From Salvator merianae (taxonomy: Eukaryota; Chordata; Lepidosauria; Squamata; Teiidae), in assembly GCA_003586115.2 (NCBI GenBank), contig QVOM02000025.1, forward strand, positions 48,534,444 to 48,598,443: a DNA stretch of 64,000 bases, read 5' to 3'. The position numbers were made by a program, and so were the translations under genes. The number at the start of each line of letters is the position of its first letter. Within the stretch, counting starts at the first letter, position 1. Shown here piece after piece: positions 1 to 12,179 of the stretch. Under the pieces are notes generated by a model. That model was given only the letters and a program-made list of their open reading frames with translations, searched no databases and was not told the DNA's origin.

Positions 1-270
1 ATGCGAAGGGAAGACTTTTGCCGATCGCGAAAGTTAAGTGCTGCTGCTGCCTCTGTGACAGGCAGCACTTAACTTTAGCGATCGGCGAAGGTCTTCCCTT
101 CGCATTGATTTTTCTGACGGTGCGGCAAATGGCGAAGGTCAGCGAAAGTCACCGGGACCTTCACCATTCGCTTTCGTTGTCCCTTTTTCCCTTCGTATTT
201 CATGAGCAGATGACAGAAACACCACTTTTGCGTGAAATACAAAGGAAACGAAGCTTCGTACGCATCCCTA
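1..270. mobile_element. hAT-like foldback element, right part (left end lies outside the window)
   Basis: The segment ends at 261-270 with the inverted terminal motif CGCATCCCTA, the mirror of the TAGGGATGTGCAC start seen in complete copies at 42012 and 45018. It is rich in CGAA/TTCG words, as those copies are. Bases 1-44 and 62-105 form an imperfect hairpin (about 41 of 44 positions pair) around a short loop, and two of the three mismatches are C-to-T type. The 8 bases after the end (TGACACAC, 271-278) should be the target duplication, but its partner is upstream of base 1. Superfamily is inferred from the end motif and from 8-bp duplications in sister copies. Confidence 0.75.
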
Positions 271-690
271 TGACACACTTTTCATTAGATCCAGCACAAG
301 CCTGGACCTGCATGTCATTCTGGTGTAATGAATGGCAGTTATGCCACTTTGACATTGCAACATAACAACATATTATTGCCCAACATCATGTGTGCTCATG
401 CTTATACAATATCAAGACTCAAAGCTATTCAAGGTGCTGTGACAGTGACAATATCAAGCAAGATGATTTTTTTTTTTTTTTTTTTTTTTGTGGTGCACCC
501 ACCTGTGGAGATTCATCTGGTGACAACCAGAAGATCTTTTTCTGTGGTGACATCTAACTTACAGAACTTTATTCCCCAGAAATATGAAACATAGGAATTC
601 TTGGGCTTTCAATTCTTGCTCAAAAAGAAATCTATACTATCAGACTTCTGTAGATCTATACTATACTATCAAGCAGAGATGTGCACAACC
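271..690. other. no gene seen; poly-T run at 467-489
   Basis: Unique-looking A+T-rich DNA. The only low-complexity feature is a 23-base T run at 467-489 inside an otherwise unremarkable stretch. The open frames here have no recognisable domain. Confidence 0.5.
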
Positions 691-693
691 TTT

Positions 694-744
<51 letters not shown>

Positions 745-772
745 CTCTTTTTTCTCTCTTTTCTTTTCTTTT
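691..772. repeat. (TTTC)n polypyrimidine microsatellite
   Basis: About 13 near-perfect TTTC units (693-743) followed by a C/T-only degenerate flank to 772. The strand is all pyrimidine for roughly 80 bases with mirror symmetry. Open frames across it are artefacts of the repeat (poly-Ser/Phe/Leu or poly-Lys/Glu). Confidence 0.97.
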
Positions 773-1700
773 CATTGATTCAGTGTCTGAACTAGTGCCC
801 GTGTCTGAACTAGTAATCTGTATGTGTCTCAACTCATACTTGTATTTCTCACTACTGCAGAAAGAGAAGTATGATATCTTTGTTGAGACTAGAGGTAAAC
901 CTGTAATTGAAATGAAAAACAAGTGGACTTGTCAGTCACAGATTTATGTCCCATAATCAAGAAGGTGGAAAGAAAATTATGGCTGTTTGGAGGTCATTTG
1001 TAATGTAACATGTTGAAAGAGTATAGGTTCCTTGTAGTTAATCAGGAAATACACAGTATAGCTGATCATTTGGAGGTTTTACTTCTGTTTTATAATTCTC
1101 ATAATTCCGATATGCAATTAGCATATGGAAATTCTATTCAGATTAATGCTACTTTTTGTCATCCTTTATAAATTAACATGCTCTTCTGTCTTTTATTGGG
1201 GAATTTTATATATTCTTGGTGTTATGGATCTCACTGTGCTGTGGTGAAATCATCATCAATACCCCATGTTATGCATGTCCCACAAATTATGCATATGGGG
1301 CATTTTACCAAATAAATGTCATAACTGATTTGTATAAAGAGTATTTCTCCTTTTAGAGAGAACTACAACTGCATAAAATAAGAATTGTATTTGTATGACA
1401 GCTAAATAAAATCACTGTCTAAACTGTTACCTACTGTACTATTCAAGAAAGAAAAAAAGAATCTAAAATTGGATTCTGATTGCTGATTTTTGAGCTTTGT
1501 TAGGAAAGAGTTAGAGATGCAGATTGAGATTAAAGGAAAACAATATGCAAGATTATGATATAATGTTCTTAACAATTTGGCTGATATGTTTGGGTAAAAA
1601 CAATGGAGAAAACTTGCAGGTATGAATAGCATTAAAGCAATTATATCCACCCAGATCAAAACAACTAGACACAACAGTCAAATACTTTCTTTACATGGAC
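773..1700. other. no gene seen; possible conserved non-coding stretch near 1020-1180
   Basis: Unique A+T-rich DNA without repeat signatures. At 1112-1127 an inverted repeat (ATATGC, 5-bp spacer around AATTA, GCATAT) resembles a paired homeodomain/POU-type site, with further TTAATCAGG and GATTAATGC words nearby. This is only a motif-level hint of regulatory DNA. Confidence 0.25.
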
Positions 1701-2430
1701 TCTGCCTCCTTAACAGTCGAAGAAACAGGTAGGTTGCAAGAGTTTGGGTGAAACTTGCAGTCCAAAAGAAGCATCACATAACTGTTCCTTCAGCTGCTTT
1801 TGATAAAATAAAACAATGATACATGGTGTGTGATAGTGTGTGCTGTGCAAGGTCAGTATTAGCCTGGATTGAGCAATCTGGGCCAGGATCAGAGTGGTAG
1901 CTGGTGACATGCACAAGGGCTATCTGCATTACAGAGACCTGTCATGGCCCAACTTTAGAGGCTGGGAACAAATGTTGCCAGACTCTGAAGTTGCTGCTGA
2001 GAGCTGTTTTCTGTCAAGGTATCCAGAAATGGGTCATTTCCAGGGCCATTTCCAGCTACCAGGCAAAATGCTGTCCTGTTCCACTAGTAGCTAAACTGGT
2101 CCAGCCATCTGCACTGCAGAAAGCTGGATATCTTTATGAACAGGAATGTGTGGGAGACCACCTTGAGGTGATGACCTCTTGGTGCAGGCTCCAGCACCAT
2201 TTTTTTTCCCACTTGCTGAGGTCCAGTCTAACACCTAGCCCTATGCAGTTGTGGTGCTCCACAGGAAGCATGGCCCAGTGGACAATCCCAAAGCAGCACA
2301 TCATAAGCCAGTCTTTAACAGCATTCCATGTCAGCCCAATGGCAGCAGCAAAGTATCTAAAAACACCCAAGTTTGCAAATTAAACACATAATGGTTTCAT
2401 CTCACATGGTGGAGATTTGGTATGTTTAAT
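1701..2430. other. unclassified higher-GC segment, possible old repeat
   Basis: This segment is less A+T-rich than its flanks. It holds an open frame of 159 codons at 1904-2383 on the plus strand and 78 codons at 2134-2370 on the minus strand, overlapping antisense. Neither translation has a domain, motif or composition I recognise. The overlap of two open frames and lack of splice context favour an eroded repeat over a gene. Confidence 0.3.
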
Positions 2431-2754
2431 CATAATGTGAAATGATTCTGTAATAGGTCATGGTGAAAAAAAGAAGAAAAAAATAGTTAATTTGTGTTCT
2501 TCAGAGTATGCCCATCCATCTCAGAATTTGAACCAAGGAGTCTCCCCCCATTTACTCCAGAAAACTAAGAACTTTGCAAATAAATGCATACATAAAAGAA
2601 TCACAAAAATATTTCATGAACTCAAATTTAGATGTTATACCCATGTCTATAGCTTCAAATTGCATCGGATAGCTCATCCTTAAAATTTCAAAATTGAACC
2701 AACAGTCAGAATTATATAGGATCTTCACAGGAACCTGCCACAATACAAGAGTTC

Positions 2755-2905
2755 TTCTAAGCTGCAGGATACACACAGACCTGTGTCCTAGGACCACTCA
2801 CTATACCGTAACCACTCAAAGTGCTAAGATAGCAAAGTGATGGGAAGTGATTTTACAGTGCTTCAAATTGCTCTTTCCCTCCAAACAATGTGCAGATTTC
2901 TGATT
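2755..2905 (+). repeat. unnamed interspersed repeat, copy 1 of 3
   Basis: Shares an ordered set of words with 25225-25345 and with the reverse complement of 61085-61225: a CACTC block, a GTAAGCACTC-like block, AGTGCTATAATAGCAAAGC-like core, then a C/T-rich block ending near CAG. Here the core reads AGTGCTAAGATAGCAAAG. I do not recognise the family. No terminal inverted repeats or poly-A tail are visible. Confidence 0.5.
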
Positions 2906-3239
2906 TAAAATGCTCTCTGTTTTGCAGAAGTCAGGAAAATAGAGGACTTCCATAGCTATTTCTAGTATCAAAAAGTTCTGGGTGGAAACATCAGATCAGA
3001 GAATGAAAGTTCCCCAGCTTTGATGTTTTTATTGCTGGCAAGTAGCAGTAGGCATGCAAACAGTATACTCCTGCTGAAGCGATTGTGATTGCAGCAAGTG
3101 AATGATTGCTCTAGCAGTGATCTTTGCTTACTGCACTACTTCCACCATTGCACAGAAGCTGCCTAAAAAAAGGAGAAAGATTTGCACATACATTTGAATT
3201 AGCCTCCTGTTACTTTGTCCACAAAACTATTTGCTTTCC

Positions 3240-4435
3240 TATAGAATCCTATGGGAAAAAAAGCATTTGCCCTCTTCTGATTTCTTACACTTTTGTGTAG
3301 TTGTCACACTTAATTTAATATGAGATAAAAACAACCTGAGTAAACACAAATAGAACCTTTAAATGATCATTTAAAGTATTGAAGAAAAAAATTCATCCAG
3401 CACCTAAATTTAATAACAACAACATTGCTCCCCTTATCATATGATTATGCCACCTTTAACAGCAATAACTGCACCATGTTTGACTGCTGACATGATCTTA
3501 AAAAATAAAATAATAATAATAATAAACGTGGAATACTGTGTTAGCTTTACGCCAGATGCACTGGGACCCAGTGTTCTAAAAAAGTTCCACCTTCAACTCA
3601 TCAGTCAACAGAATATTATCTCAAATGCTCAGGGGTCATCAAATGCCTTTATGCTGTTCTTGGATAGCTGTTTTTCTTTTCTTCTTCTTTTTTCCCCCCT
3701 TGCAAATGTATCAACAATAGCATTATTGCCTTTGTCTTTCTTATGGTAGAATTATGAATGCTGACTACCTGAGGTAAGCAAGACTTGCAATTCCTTAGAT
3801 GTTCAGCTGTGTGTGTGTGTGTGACTTCCTGAATGAGTTGTGAATGTGTTCTTGAAGGAAACCTGTTAGACTAGCTACTTGTGGAAAGAATCATCACTTT
3901 TCCAGCCATTTCTAGGAAAAGTCATCACTGTTCTAAGTTTTTTTGTTTGAAAATAATGGCTTTTACTGTGGTTTGCTGCAAACCTCTAGAAATGGCTTTT
4001 AAAGTAACCATTTTCAGACTGATATATTTCAGTAACTTTTTCTCATCTCTATGGGGATTTTTTTGTATTGTGTCTTTTTGTACTGCTTGTTGAGACCTTT
4101 TAGCTTACTCCACATTGCTGCAAATGTTCTATTTAAGTGATGAATGAATTCACAAGGGCTGGTAATAATCAAGCCTTGCTGTATCTCATCTGATTGAGCC
4201 CAATTATCAATTAAATTTGGTTCATTTGTTGACTGTGTGGCAATTATTTTTTTTACATGGGTGATAGTGGTGGATAACTTTTTTTCTTTCAATAAATGAC
4301 ATGATAGTTTGAAAGCTGTGTTTTGTATTTACATAGGTTGGTTTTGTCTCATATTGAACTTGTTTGAAGATCTGAAACAATTAAGTGTGCAAAACTAGAA
4401 ATAGGAAGGAGGCAAATACTTTTTATGGCACTGTA
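3240..4435 (-). mobile_element. Tc1-family DNA transposon, decayed and internally deleted
   Basis: The right end (about 4410-4435) reads GGCAAATACTTTTT then GGCACTGTA, and the left end (3240-3290) has the matching reverse form with GCATTTGCCCTCTTCTGATT. These are the terminal inverted repeats known for vertebrate Tc1 elements. The interior is an antisense Tc1 transposase remnant. At about 1.2 kb it is shorter than a usual 1.6-kb element, so a large part of the C-terminal transposase half is missing. A TA dinucleotide follows each expected boundary, as the family's TA duplication requires. Confidence 0.88.
3430..4095 (-). pseudogene. Tc1 transposase remnant
   Basis: Read on the minus strand, this stretch follows the vertebrate Tc1 transposase. 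The N-terminal helix-turn-helix DNA-binding part lies around 3880-4070, including words for an ISKSLGLQ-like repeat of the 'aiskal' type. The linker is near 3760-3860, and the start of the DDE catalytic domain at 3540-3620. At 3597-3605 the antisense codons read T-D-E, the block that carries the first catalytic Asp. The preceding Trp of the usual WTDE block is Leu here. There are several frameshifts and stops, and a (TG)n expansion at 3806-3822 interrupts the frame. The second and third catalytic acidic residues are not found because the C-terminal half is deleted. It cannot encode an active enzyme. Family assignment is from recognition of the nucleotide pattern. Confidence 0.85.
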
Positions 4436-6176
4436 TTAACCAGACTGCTTGGGAAAAATGTTGATAGCTTTACAGATCTGTCAACAACATGACTTTTTAT
4501 GACTACATGTACTTCATACAGGTGTAACATGCATCTGAATATCAAATGTTTTTTGGAAAAAGCAAGTAAGGGAAGTAACTGTTCTTTATGTCATACTACT
4601 GTCTTCTTACAAGTAAAGTCCAGGTCATTAATACAGTAAATGAAAACCAATAGGTATATTAGATAAGATGACCTTATTTTTGCTTGATTATCAGAGTATT
4701 TTTTCAAGGCATTAAGTGGCATTCAACAAATCTTATAAACAGTAAAAATAGTAACTTTAAACAAATATTTTTTGTCCTCTTTCCTTAGGAATTTTTTCAC
4801 TATTTATGGGATATCTCAATTTTTTACCATATATAAAATATCTGGGATGGCTACTTTGTTCTCAACCCCACTGGACTTCTTATCTGTAATTAAATATAAA
4901 CCTCCTTGATGTTGGTAGTGATTTGATGGATAGTTGCTCACCTACAAGGTAGCACTTCAAGAAATGGAGGTCCTTGAAAGTGAACTGCACCAGAGTGTAA
5001 ATCAGCCAGAATGAAGACAGGAGTGAATATAGATTTTGTGGTAAGAATGCCCAGGAGATGGTTCTTAGAAAATCACAGATTGGAGATTACACCCATATTG
5101 ATTTATAGTCAGACTTTTATTGATCATTGACTAAATGACTGAGCAGGTAATTATATGGATTTTTCCCTCGTTACCATGAGATTAAACCCCACTGGCTGCA
5201 ACATTAAAATAAAACTCATACTTAACCTACAATTGTTGCTATTATAAGTACATTTAGATGTGTAATGTACACATATTTGCATGGCTGCTGTTGGCTAATT
5301 GAAATGGAGCCCATATGCGAAAGCAAGAGAGAGAGTTTCACACAGAGAGACAGACATACATCCATACCACAAAAGGAGTGTAAAAATGAGTTAAAAATAT
5401 TCCAGATTTATTTCTCCCTTTCTGGATCAGAATAAGTGTTGCCCTTGATAGTTTAGAACTCTGTCAGATCATTTCTTGCATGTCTTTGCATCAAGGCTTC
5501 CTGGGACAAAGTTCAAAGGATAATCTTGAGAGCAGAGAAAATAATGATATCAAAGTCTTTAGTTAAAAAAGGCAATTGTGATGACCAGCTCTGATTTAGT
5601 AATGTGCAAGTTTCTGCCATGAAATTCCAATTTTAATCTTTTGCTTCCAGAAATGTGCTGTGCACACCCAGCTCAGGAAATAGCTTTATATAGCTCCAGT
5701 ATAAAGGTAACACCTGCTGGTTAATCAAAGAAGCAGGTGATTGTCTATTGTTTTGCTCAAGAGGCACTAAGAAAAAGCAGAGTAGAGGACAAAAATGGAA
5801 TGCTTGCCTGGAGAACTAGAGGTTATCAGAGCATTTTGATGATGATTTTCAATGAACAGTGATCTCTTTTAAGTACAATTGCTGGAAATCTATGTGGAAT
5901 TGTTGAAAAGCCTTCTGCATATTTTATTAAAAGTGTAGAAGAGAACCTGAACTGCAAAGTGCAATATATATTTATATATATATACATATACATATATAGA
6001 TGCTTCAGAAGTTTTAATTGGTGTATATTTAATCTAGATCTGCACTGCAATAATAAAATCAGAGCTACAGTACAATAGATATTCTGCATGAAGAGAGAAT
6101 GTGTAGGTTGACTAATTTAACAAAAACCTTTTTTTTTTTTTTTTCTTTTTAAATGGAAAATAAAATATTGGGTTAA
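4436..6176. other. no gene seen; unique A+T-rich DNA
   Basis: No recognised repeat, ORF or RNA in this stretch, apart from a short (TA)n-like run near 5965-5998 and a T run at 6129-6144. Confidence 0.5.
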
Positions 6177-6540
6177 GGGGCCTTTCTGCACTACTGCTTA
6201 GGCAGGAAAAGAAATAGAACTTAGGTGGAATATGGGAGGTCACAGCACTGTTTGTATACTATGTCTGCATGGGATGGAACATATTCCAGATCAAGGAACC
6301 CTTGATTTGGATCATCCATAAACGTTGATATTGAGGTCTACCAGTGGATCTGTGCAGCCTAGTCTGTAACATGGAGGCATGCAGAAGGCATACCCCTAAG
6401 TTCCTGACTACCAGGAGACCCACGCCAGTGCAGATTATAGCAGACCCCAGATGGGGCCTGCCATATTCTATACCAGCATGTGGAAGGCAGACCTCTATTC
6501 TGGACTGTAATCTAACAAAATGCCCAGTGCAGAAACGGCC
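6177..6540. mobile_element. non-autonomous DNA transposon, GGCCCTTTCTGCAC family (long variant)
   Basis: Starts GGGGCCTTTCTGCAC and ends GTGCAGAAACGGCC, inverted copies of the ends of the 180-bp elements at 41571 and 57977. The right 160 bases (about 6380-6540) align with the right half of the 57977 copy, including GTGCAGATTATAGCAG and GGGGCCTGCCATA. The left half carries extra sequence absent from the 180-bp copies. No coding capacity; the 147- and 81-codon frames here are by-products of the repeat. Confidence 0.75.
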
Positions 6541-8374
6541 AATGTCTTCTCCAGTCATCCACCAACTTGATTGGTGGACGACTCCATAATTTGCCCTTAA
6601 GTTGTAAATGTGTTTGCTTGTCTCTCCCTCACTCCACCTTTCACTTACCCCATCCCAGCTCTGCAGTAACCAATAATTCAAAACTTGTAAGTTTAAGCAC
6701 ACATATCAGAAAAGAGAGATTTCATGTGATATCTTATCCAATTACCTGTTTTCTTCTACTTTTTAGTAACCCCAGAAGGGTATACAAGAAAGAGTTCCCA
6801 GTGTGGAGTGGGTTTGCTGGTCTTGCTGGTCTTTCTCCACTCAAGAGTTGAACTCACTGTAAGAACTCTGAAGAAAGGAGAACCCTGCTGAAGAGGAGCA
6901 GACTGCTAGCTGGTATCTGTCTCTTTGCCTCTCTGGAACTTTGAAGCCTTGACTAAGCTCTTTTTGCTTGTTCCTACACCAAAGCTTGGTGTTGACTTGA
7001 GATCTTGAGACTGAGGAAACTCATTGCCTCCTTCTGTTTCTGCATCCTGGAACCAGAGCAAGAAGCCACAGCTTTTCTGAATGTCCCGACCTTTTCCTAC
7101 AACCTCTAAGGCTTATTTTCACACTGCTCTGCAGCCTTGCTTTAGCTGAATTTCACTACTGTGCTGCTTTCCAGCTTTGCTAAGCTACGTTCCTGAGAAA
7201 GAAGCACCACCCTCCTCTCTCCTTCACTACTTTCTGAGTACCAAGTATTCCTGTCTGGATATCTGCCTATCTGAGGATCTCTATCTGCTGGTGCAAGATA
7301 CTGACCATCCTTGGCCTTATGTTGCAGATATATCCAAAGGTCAATGGTGGTTGTCTCCTTAGCTGTGCCCCTAGAGCCCCCAAGCCTTCATACTCTCTGC
7401 TACCTGGCAAAGAGCTGTGAATTTGGGAAGTGAGGATTGTGAAGTGTCTACTTTCCTGTTCTCTCTATTTGGTTTTTGCTTCCCTGCTATCATATATCTG
7501 GACTCTGTGATAGGGTCCTTGAGAGCAAGAATCCTTTTTTTTTCACCACCTTTGCTTTGTAACCTGGTGAAGACTGTCCTGGGAGAAGACTTTGAAGGTG
7601 AGAACTGCTTCTTGTTGCCTCTGCTTGTTTGGTATTTCTTAGTAGGAATAGTGAAACACTGAAGTTTTGGATGTGGATAAAAGCTATTAGGCTATAAACT
7701 ATTTTCTGCAGTCTGGCATTAATAGAGACAAAGAAGGAACTCCCCGTCCCAGTGGGGCAAGGCAAGTAGTCACAAAAGAGAAAGAGAAAAAATAGTAGCA
7801 ATTGTTCTCTCCCTGTTGCAAAGAGCTGAAGAAATAGAAAACAAGAGAAGAGAGTAGATGGAGTGGGAATTGTTACAATCATCTTACATTTGTATTTCCC
7901 TATTTCTAAGGAAAGCAAAGTAGAATACAAGGGGATGGGAAGGGGGGGGGGGAATGAGCACAGCCTGGGCTCTTAAAGCAACGTGCAGATTAAAGAGAGA
8001 TAGGAGAATTGCAGCTTAAAATGGGTAATAGACATTTCCCTTTTCTATCCCTGGTTGATTTTGTGGTTGACTCCCCCCTCTCAGTCTCAAGTGGTAATTG
8101 GCTGGACAGGGTAGAAGAAAACCCTTCCCCTGCTCAGCCAGGAAAATACAGAAAACACTCCCTATAGTCCTCTCCAGAGGTCACACCCTAAAAAAAGCAA
8201 CCAGGCTAAAGAAAGAAACTGATTCAGTGCTGGGGTAATCTGAAAAAAGAAAAGAAAAGAAAATACTGGATGGGAGGGAAAATAATATGAATATAGATAG
8301 GAATGTCCTTTTTAAGTGTTCTCTCTCATGACTTCTTATTTAACAACTGTGACCACAGTCTTAATGTCAATGAT
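6541..8374. other. no gene seen; pyrimidine-rich unclassified DNA
   Basis: The segment has more C/T-rich words than its flanks and short open frames on both strands (for example 7177-7362 plus, 7490-7930 minus), none with a recognisable product. The C/T-rich start (about 6600-6660) resembles 62645-62720 in word content (TTTG-TTGTCTCTCCC), so both may derive from one unnamed repeat. A G run lies at 7944-7953. Confidence 0.35.
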
Positions 8375-8950
8375 GGACATTTTTGTACTTTCCACCTTAG
8401 AAAATTGAGGTCTATTCCACCTTAGAATGGAATAATTATTTCCATTCTGCAATACGGGGCCTACAAACCTACCTGAAGCCAGCTACTGGTGTTCACACAT
8501 GTAAATGCTGGTAGCAGTGTCTGACCCTCACTTTGACAGTGGCCAGCAAGCATCTGGCTGCTGCCATGGCAACCGGCAGCAGTGTCATGTTCATGCACAC
8601 ACATGCATGATGCGGAAATGGGGCCTGCCTCATTGCAAGGGCCCAATTGGCCCTGTGTGATGCCACAATTGGGCCCATGATGCGACGATCAGGGCTGTGA
8701 CACTGGATGATCACACATGCACAATGGGCACATCACATGCAAGATGGCCACCACGGTGAAGATAAGGGCAAATGGAACCTTAGCTGGAGCTCATTGAGCT
8801 TCAGGTAAGGTTCCAGACTGCAGTATCCACCATCGGGAGTGGATGAAGCCCGCTATCGGCTGCCCAGGCCTCTGCCAAGTGTGGAGGCAATTGGATAGCA
8901 AGCATGTTTGATTCTTCCTAGGCCAAAGTGTGGCCCACCATGTCCACTGC
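8375..8950. mobile_element. non-autonomous DNA transposon, GGGCCTGTTCGCAC superfamily (GC-rich type)
   Basis: The left end (8375-8470) matches the left ends at 19549, 48307 and 63741: TTTTT-ACTTTCCACCTTAGAA, then a second copy of CCTTAGAATGGAATAATTA. The interior (8475-8800) has the GCTACTGGTGTTCACAC and CCATGGCAACCGGCAG modules found at 19660-19760 and 48490-48560, and repeated TTGGGCC-type words. The right end near 8940 is not clear. GC content and CpG are far above the flanks. Confidence 0.7.
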
Positions 8951-8989
8951 ACTGCCATTTTTGTATGTTTCACAATTTCAGCCATGCTT

Positions 8990-9400
8990 GTTTGCTATTC
9001 TCAAAGATCCGTTATTCCGTCTTGGGTTTTTGTTTTTGTTTTTAAATATATTTTATTATTTTCTATCCATATATATACAAATATTTGACTATAAACTAAT
9101 ATACAAAACAAAACACAATACACTCAAATCAATAACAATTAAAACAAACCAACAAAAATACACCCTATTCAAGTGTCCCCTTCCACGTGAGTCCCCGAAC
9201 ACCTTTCTCATTTAAAGATTACATAATCTTAGAGGCCTTAAACACCATTCTTATGTTAACCATCTGTTTAAAAATATCTTTTCAGCTGAATCTATAAAAT
9301 ATCTTCTGTTCAATTCCTCTATGCATGAGTTCCAGATTGATCTGAATTGTTGAACATTACTCCCTCTATTCTTGAATATTTCACCGATAGATTATTATTA
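8990..9400 (-). mobile_element. possible L1-type LINE 3' end, antisense
   Basis: A T-rich start with TTTTATTATTTTCTATCCATATAT and long A/T/C-only sequence resembles the reverse complement of L1 3' untranslated regions. The poly-A side would be at left (about 9010-9050), so the source lies on the minus strand. No ORF2 words are readable. The call rests on composition and tail orientation only. Confidence 0.3.
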
Positions 9401-11918
9401 TTCCGTTTTGTTGATGATTAGCAGGTATGTAGATTAGGGAACATGGGAACATCAGTTGTTACGAGAACCTTGAGTTGTGTTGTGCTGGACAATGGATGTG
9501 TGGGAAAAGCAGTCTCATGGAAATGTTTCATACCTGATGCTTGGTTATACTCAATGTATTTTGTTATCACAACAAAGTGAAAAAAAATGCTTAGCTGTTC
9601 TTCTGCCTTGTTCCTGATTCTGGGCCTAGGATGGTGATTCTGACACTTAGGCTGTGTTTATATGCAGCAAGAAAAGTAATTTGGAAGTGTCTTGGAGGTG
9701 GTGGTATTTAACATTAATGTTCTCATCCCATCCTCATTCTCTCTCCAATCCACTTCTAATGCTGAAGAGTTGCTTCTAATGCATGCTGAAGTGCTAGTTC
9801 TGGCTCTTAGTTCTGGCATTTGAGGTGGGACAAACTGACTGGACACACTGATGTGTGACAGTACCACTTCTGATCCATCTCTGAAACACCTTTAAGGTAC
9901 TTAAAAATGAATAAATAAAATAAAAACTGGATTTGACCATAACCTGAAACTATGTTCAGACAATCTTTAAAACAACAACAACAACACTATTTTCCTTCCT
10001 ACAACACATGCGTCAAATGCCATGGGCATCTGCCATCTGTGGTTTGTCATGGAAATGAAACAATGATGGAAGAAAGTACTTTCCCAGTACTTCAGCAACT
10101 CTTCCTCTCTGCTCTGCTGGTTTAGGAGTCCATTAGTCACCCTTTGCTGGAATAGTAATGGAGCAGTCAGCTATACTTACCTATAAAGCATGCTGCATAA
10201 CCATATAATACTGTATGCCACTACTTCAATGATGAGTCACTGCAACTTTCACTAGCCCATCTGTTCAGGGCCCAAGTCTGGCTTCAGATCTACTAAATGC
10301 ATTTTTTGAGACTTCATAAACTAGGTTTTTCCTTTGTCTTATTTGAAGGAAAATCAAAACAAAGAAAATGTATTAGTGAGAAGAGAAAGAGAGGGCAAAG
10401 AAATTGAAATTCACATAATAGTATATGACAGGAAAGTCGTGGCTTCCTCAAAAATGGACAGAACACTTTTTCCAGCATTTTGCTGCCAATCTTCATCTGT
10501 CATCACTGCCTAATATTAGCGATGGTCTGAAAAATAAGGAAAGAAAATGTAAACTCTATTACATTCCACTTTCGGTGAGTTAATATAACTCAGTTCAAGC
10601 CTACCTATGTTCTCCGTCTCTTAAGACCATTTAAAGAAAGTATGGATGAGGAATACCACACTAGTATTGATCAGACAAGTTTATGGCCTTGGCTACAAAT
10701 TCCTTTCGGAATATGACCAATAAAATGGTTAACTATAAGGAAAGTATGAATATCCATCTGCATATTGAACAAACACTCAATTATTGTATTTGTCTTTGGA
10801 AAAAGAAATTTAGAATTAAACTATTTGAATGGATTAGTCTGTATTTTAAAACAAAGTTTGTATTTCCTATGTAACTCTGATTAATATTCCAGGTCATCAG
10901 CTTCACGTTGCTAGCCTCCATTTCTGACTTGATGACAACAGCTGGCAATGCTTGTGTATTTAAGCTGCCAATCATTTAGAAAGCTGCATTTGTAGCCATT
11001 AAGTAAGCATTATTTATTAAAATTAAGTCCTTGATGTGCTGGGAAGTCTGTGTTTATGTTTAGATTACCAGCAAAGCTGTTGTGTGAGAGACTGATTTAT
11101 GTTGTAGATCTGTTATTCTTGATGGGATGAAGATGTACAAGTATAAAGCACTTGGAATGATGAGAGTATCTTTGCTATAATCAGACTATTAAACTATTAA
11201 ATAGCACATAAGGTTGTACAATATCCATGTGATTCATTGTGTTTAAAATCAGCTCCTCGTATATAGATGTGGTGGTGGTGGGAAATGTAGATTTTACATT
11301 TCTAGGGGAAATTTCCACCCCAGTTACAATTTACTTTTTCGAGATTGGTATATACTCATCCTCACCCCAGTTGTCAGGAAAAATCATTTCTATTGCTATT
11401 CTCACACACAGCTTGCCCGTATAGGTCTGTCCCTAGGCACTTCACTCCAAGTTTGTGATGAAGTAGGCTTAGGCTGCCTCCAGATTTATTTATTCCAAAA
11501 TTTATCAATTTACTGGTATAAAATACATTCAGAATTATCACTCACTGTCTAGACATTAGGTATTGATACTCTACATTTTAGCATGTGCCACAGCAGCAGA
11601 GTGACATTACAGGTGCAAGATTTTCTTTCCATGTGACCTAACACTTCTGTTACACTGTACTGTTGACCAATAGCACCACATAAAGTATTTCTGGGTAGTG
11701 ACAACCCAGACTAAACTCTCACTGTGCTTCTTGCACAGCAATCCAAACAGAGCTGCAATTCTGGAATGACAGGATATTGCACTACAATTGTTAATTTTAC
11801 TGGAAAAAATGGCAATTGGTCTATATCTCAGGATGGCTCTGGGAGCACTATGATCACATCTAGAAAATCAGGTATAATTATGAAATAATTACAGGCTTTG
11901 GACTCTGTCTGGATGTAG
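9401..11918. other. no gene seen; candidate conserved non-coding stretch 10880-11150
   Basis: Unique A+T-rich DNA. 10880-11150 is free of repeats and carries homeobox-type words (ATTTATTAAAATTAAG, CAATCATTTAG) in an even-complexity background. This is compatible with a conserved non-coding element but not evidence of one. Short open frames have no recognisable domain. Confidence 0.25.
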
Positions 11919-11988
11919 CCTAAGTCCATGAAAGCTCATGCTACCAACTTATTTTTCTTTATTAGTCTCTAAGGTGCTATTAGATCCC
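11919..11988 (-). repeat. short amniote interspersed repeat, antisense copy
   Basis: The reverse complement reads CTAATAGCACCTTAGAGAC then CATGAGCTTTCATGGAC, the motif pair of a repeat I know from many reptile genomes. A second copy in the other orientation is at 17113-17212. Confidence 0.65.
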
Positions 11989-12179
11989 CTTCCAAGAGGA
12001 AAACAAACACACAACAAAAAATATCCCTTTGTTAAAACAAAATCTTTAACATAGAGACAACTTTAATTAATCAAGCTAATGAGATGTTCAACCTATGAAT
12101 GAGCCCATAATTTATTTTGTTTTTTTCGGATGTTCCCCTATACCATGAACAAACTATATATCCTAAAATGATTATATAT

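Noticed and set aside
1904..2383. 159-codon open frame on the plus strand
   Set aside because: It overlaps a 78-codon frame on the opposite strand, shows no domain, signal or coding-like composition, and has no splice or neighbour context.
5965..5998. TATA-rich run as a promoter
   Set aside because: It is a low-complexity TA/ATAC tract with no downstream gene or initiator context.
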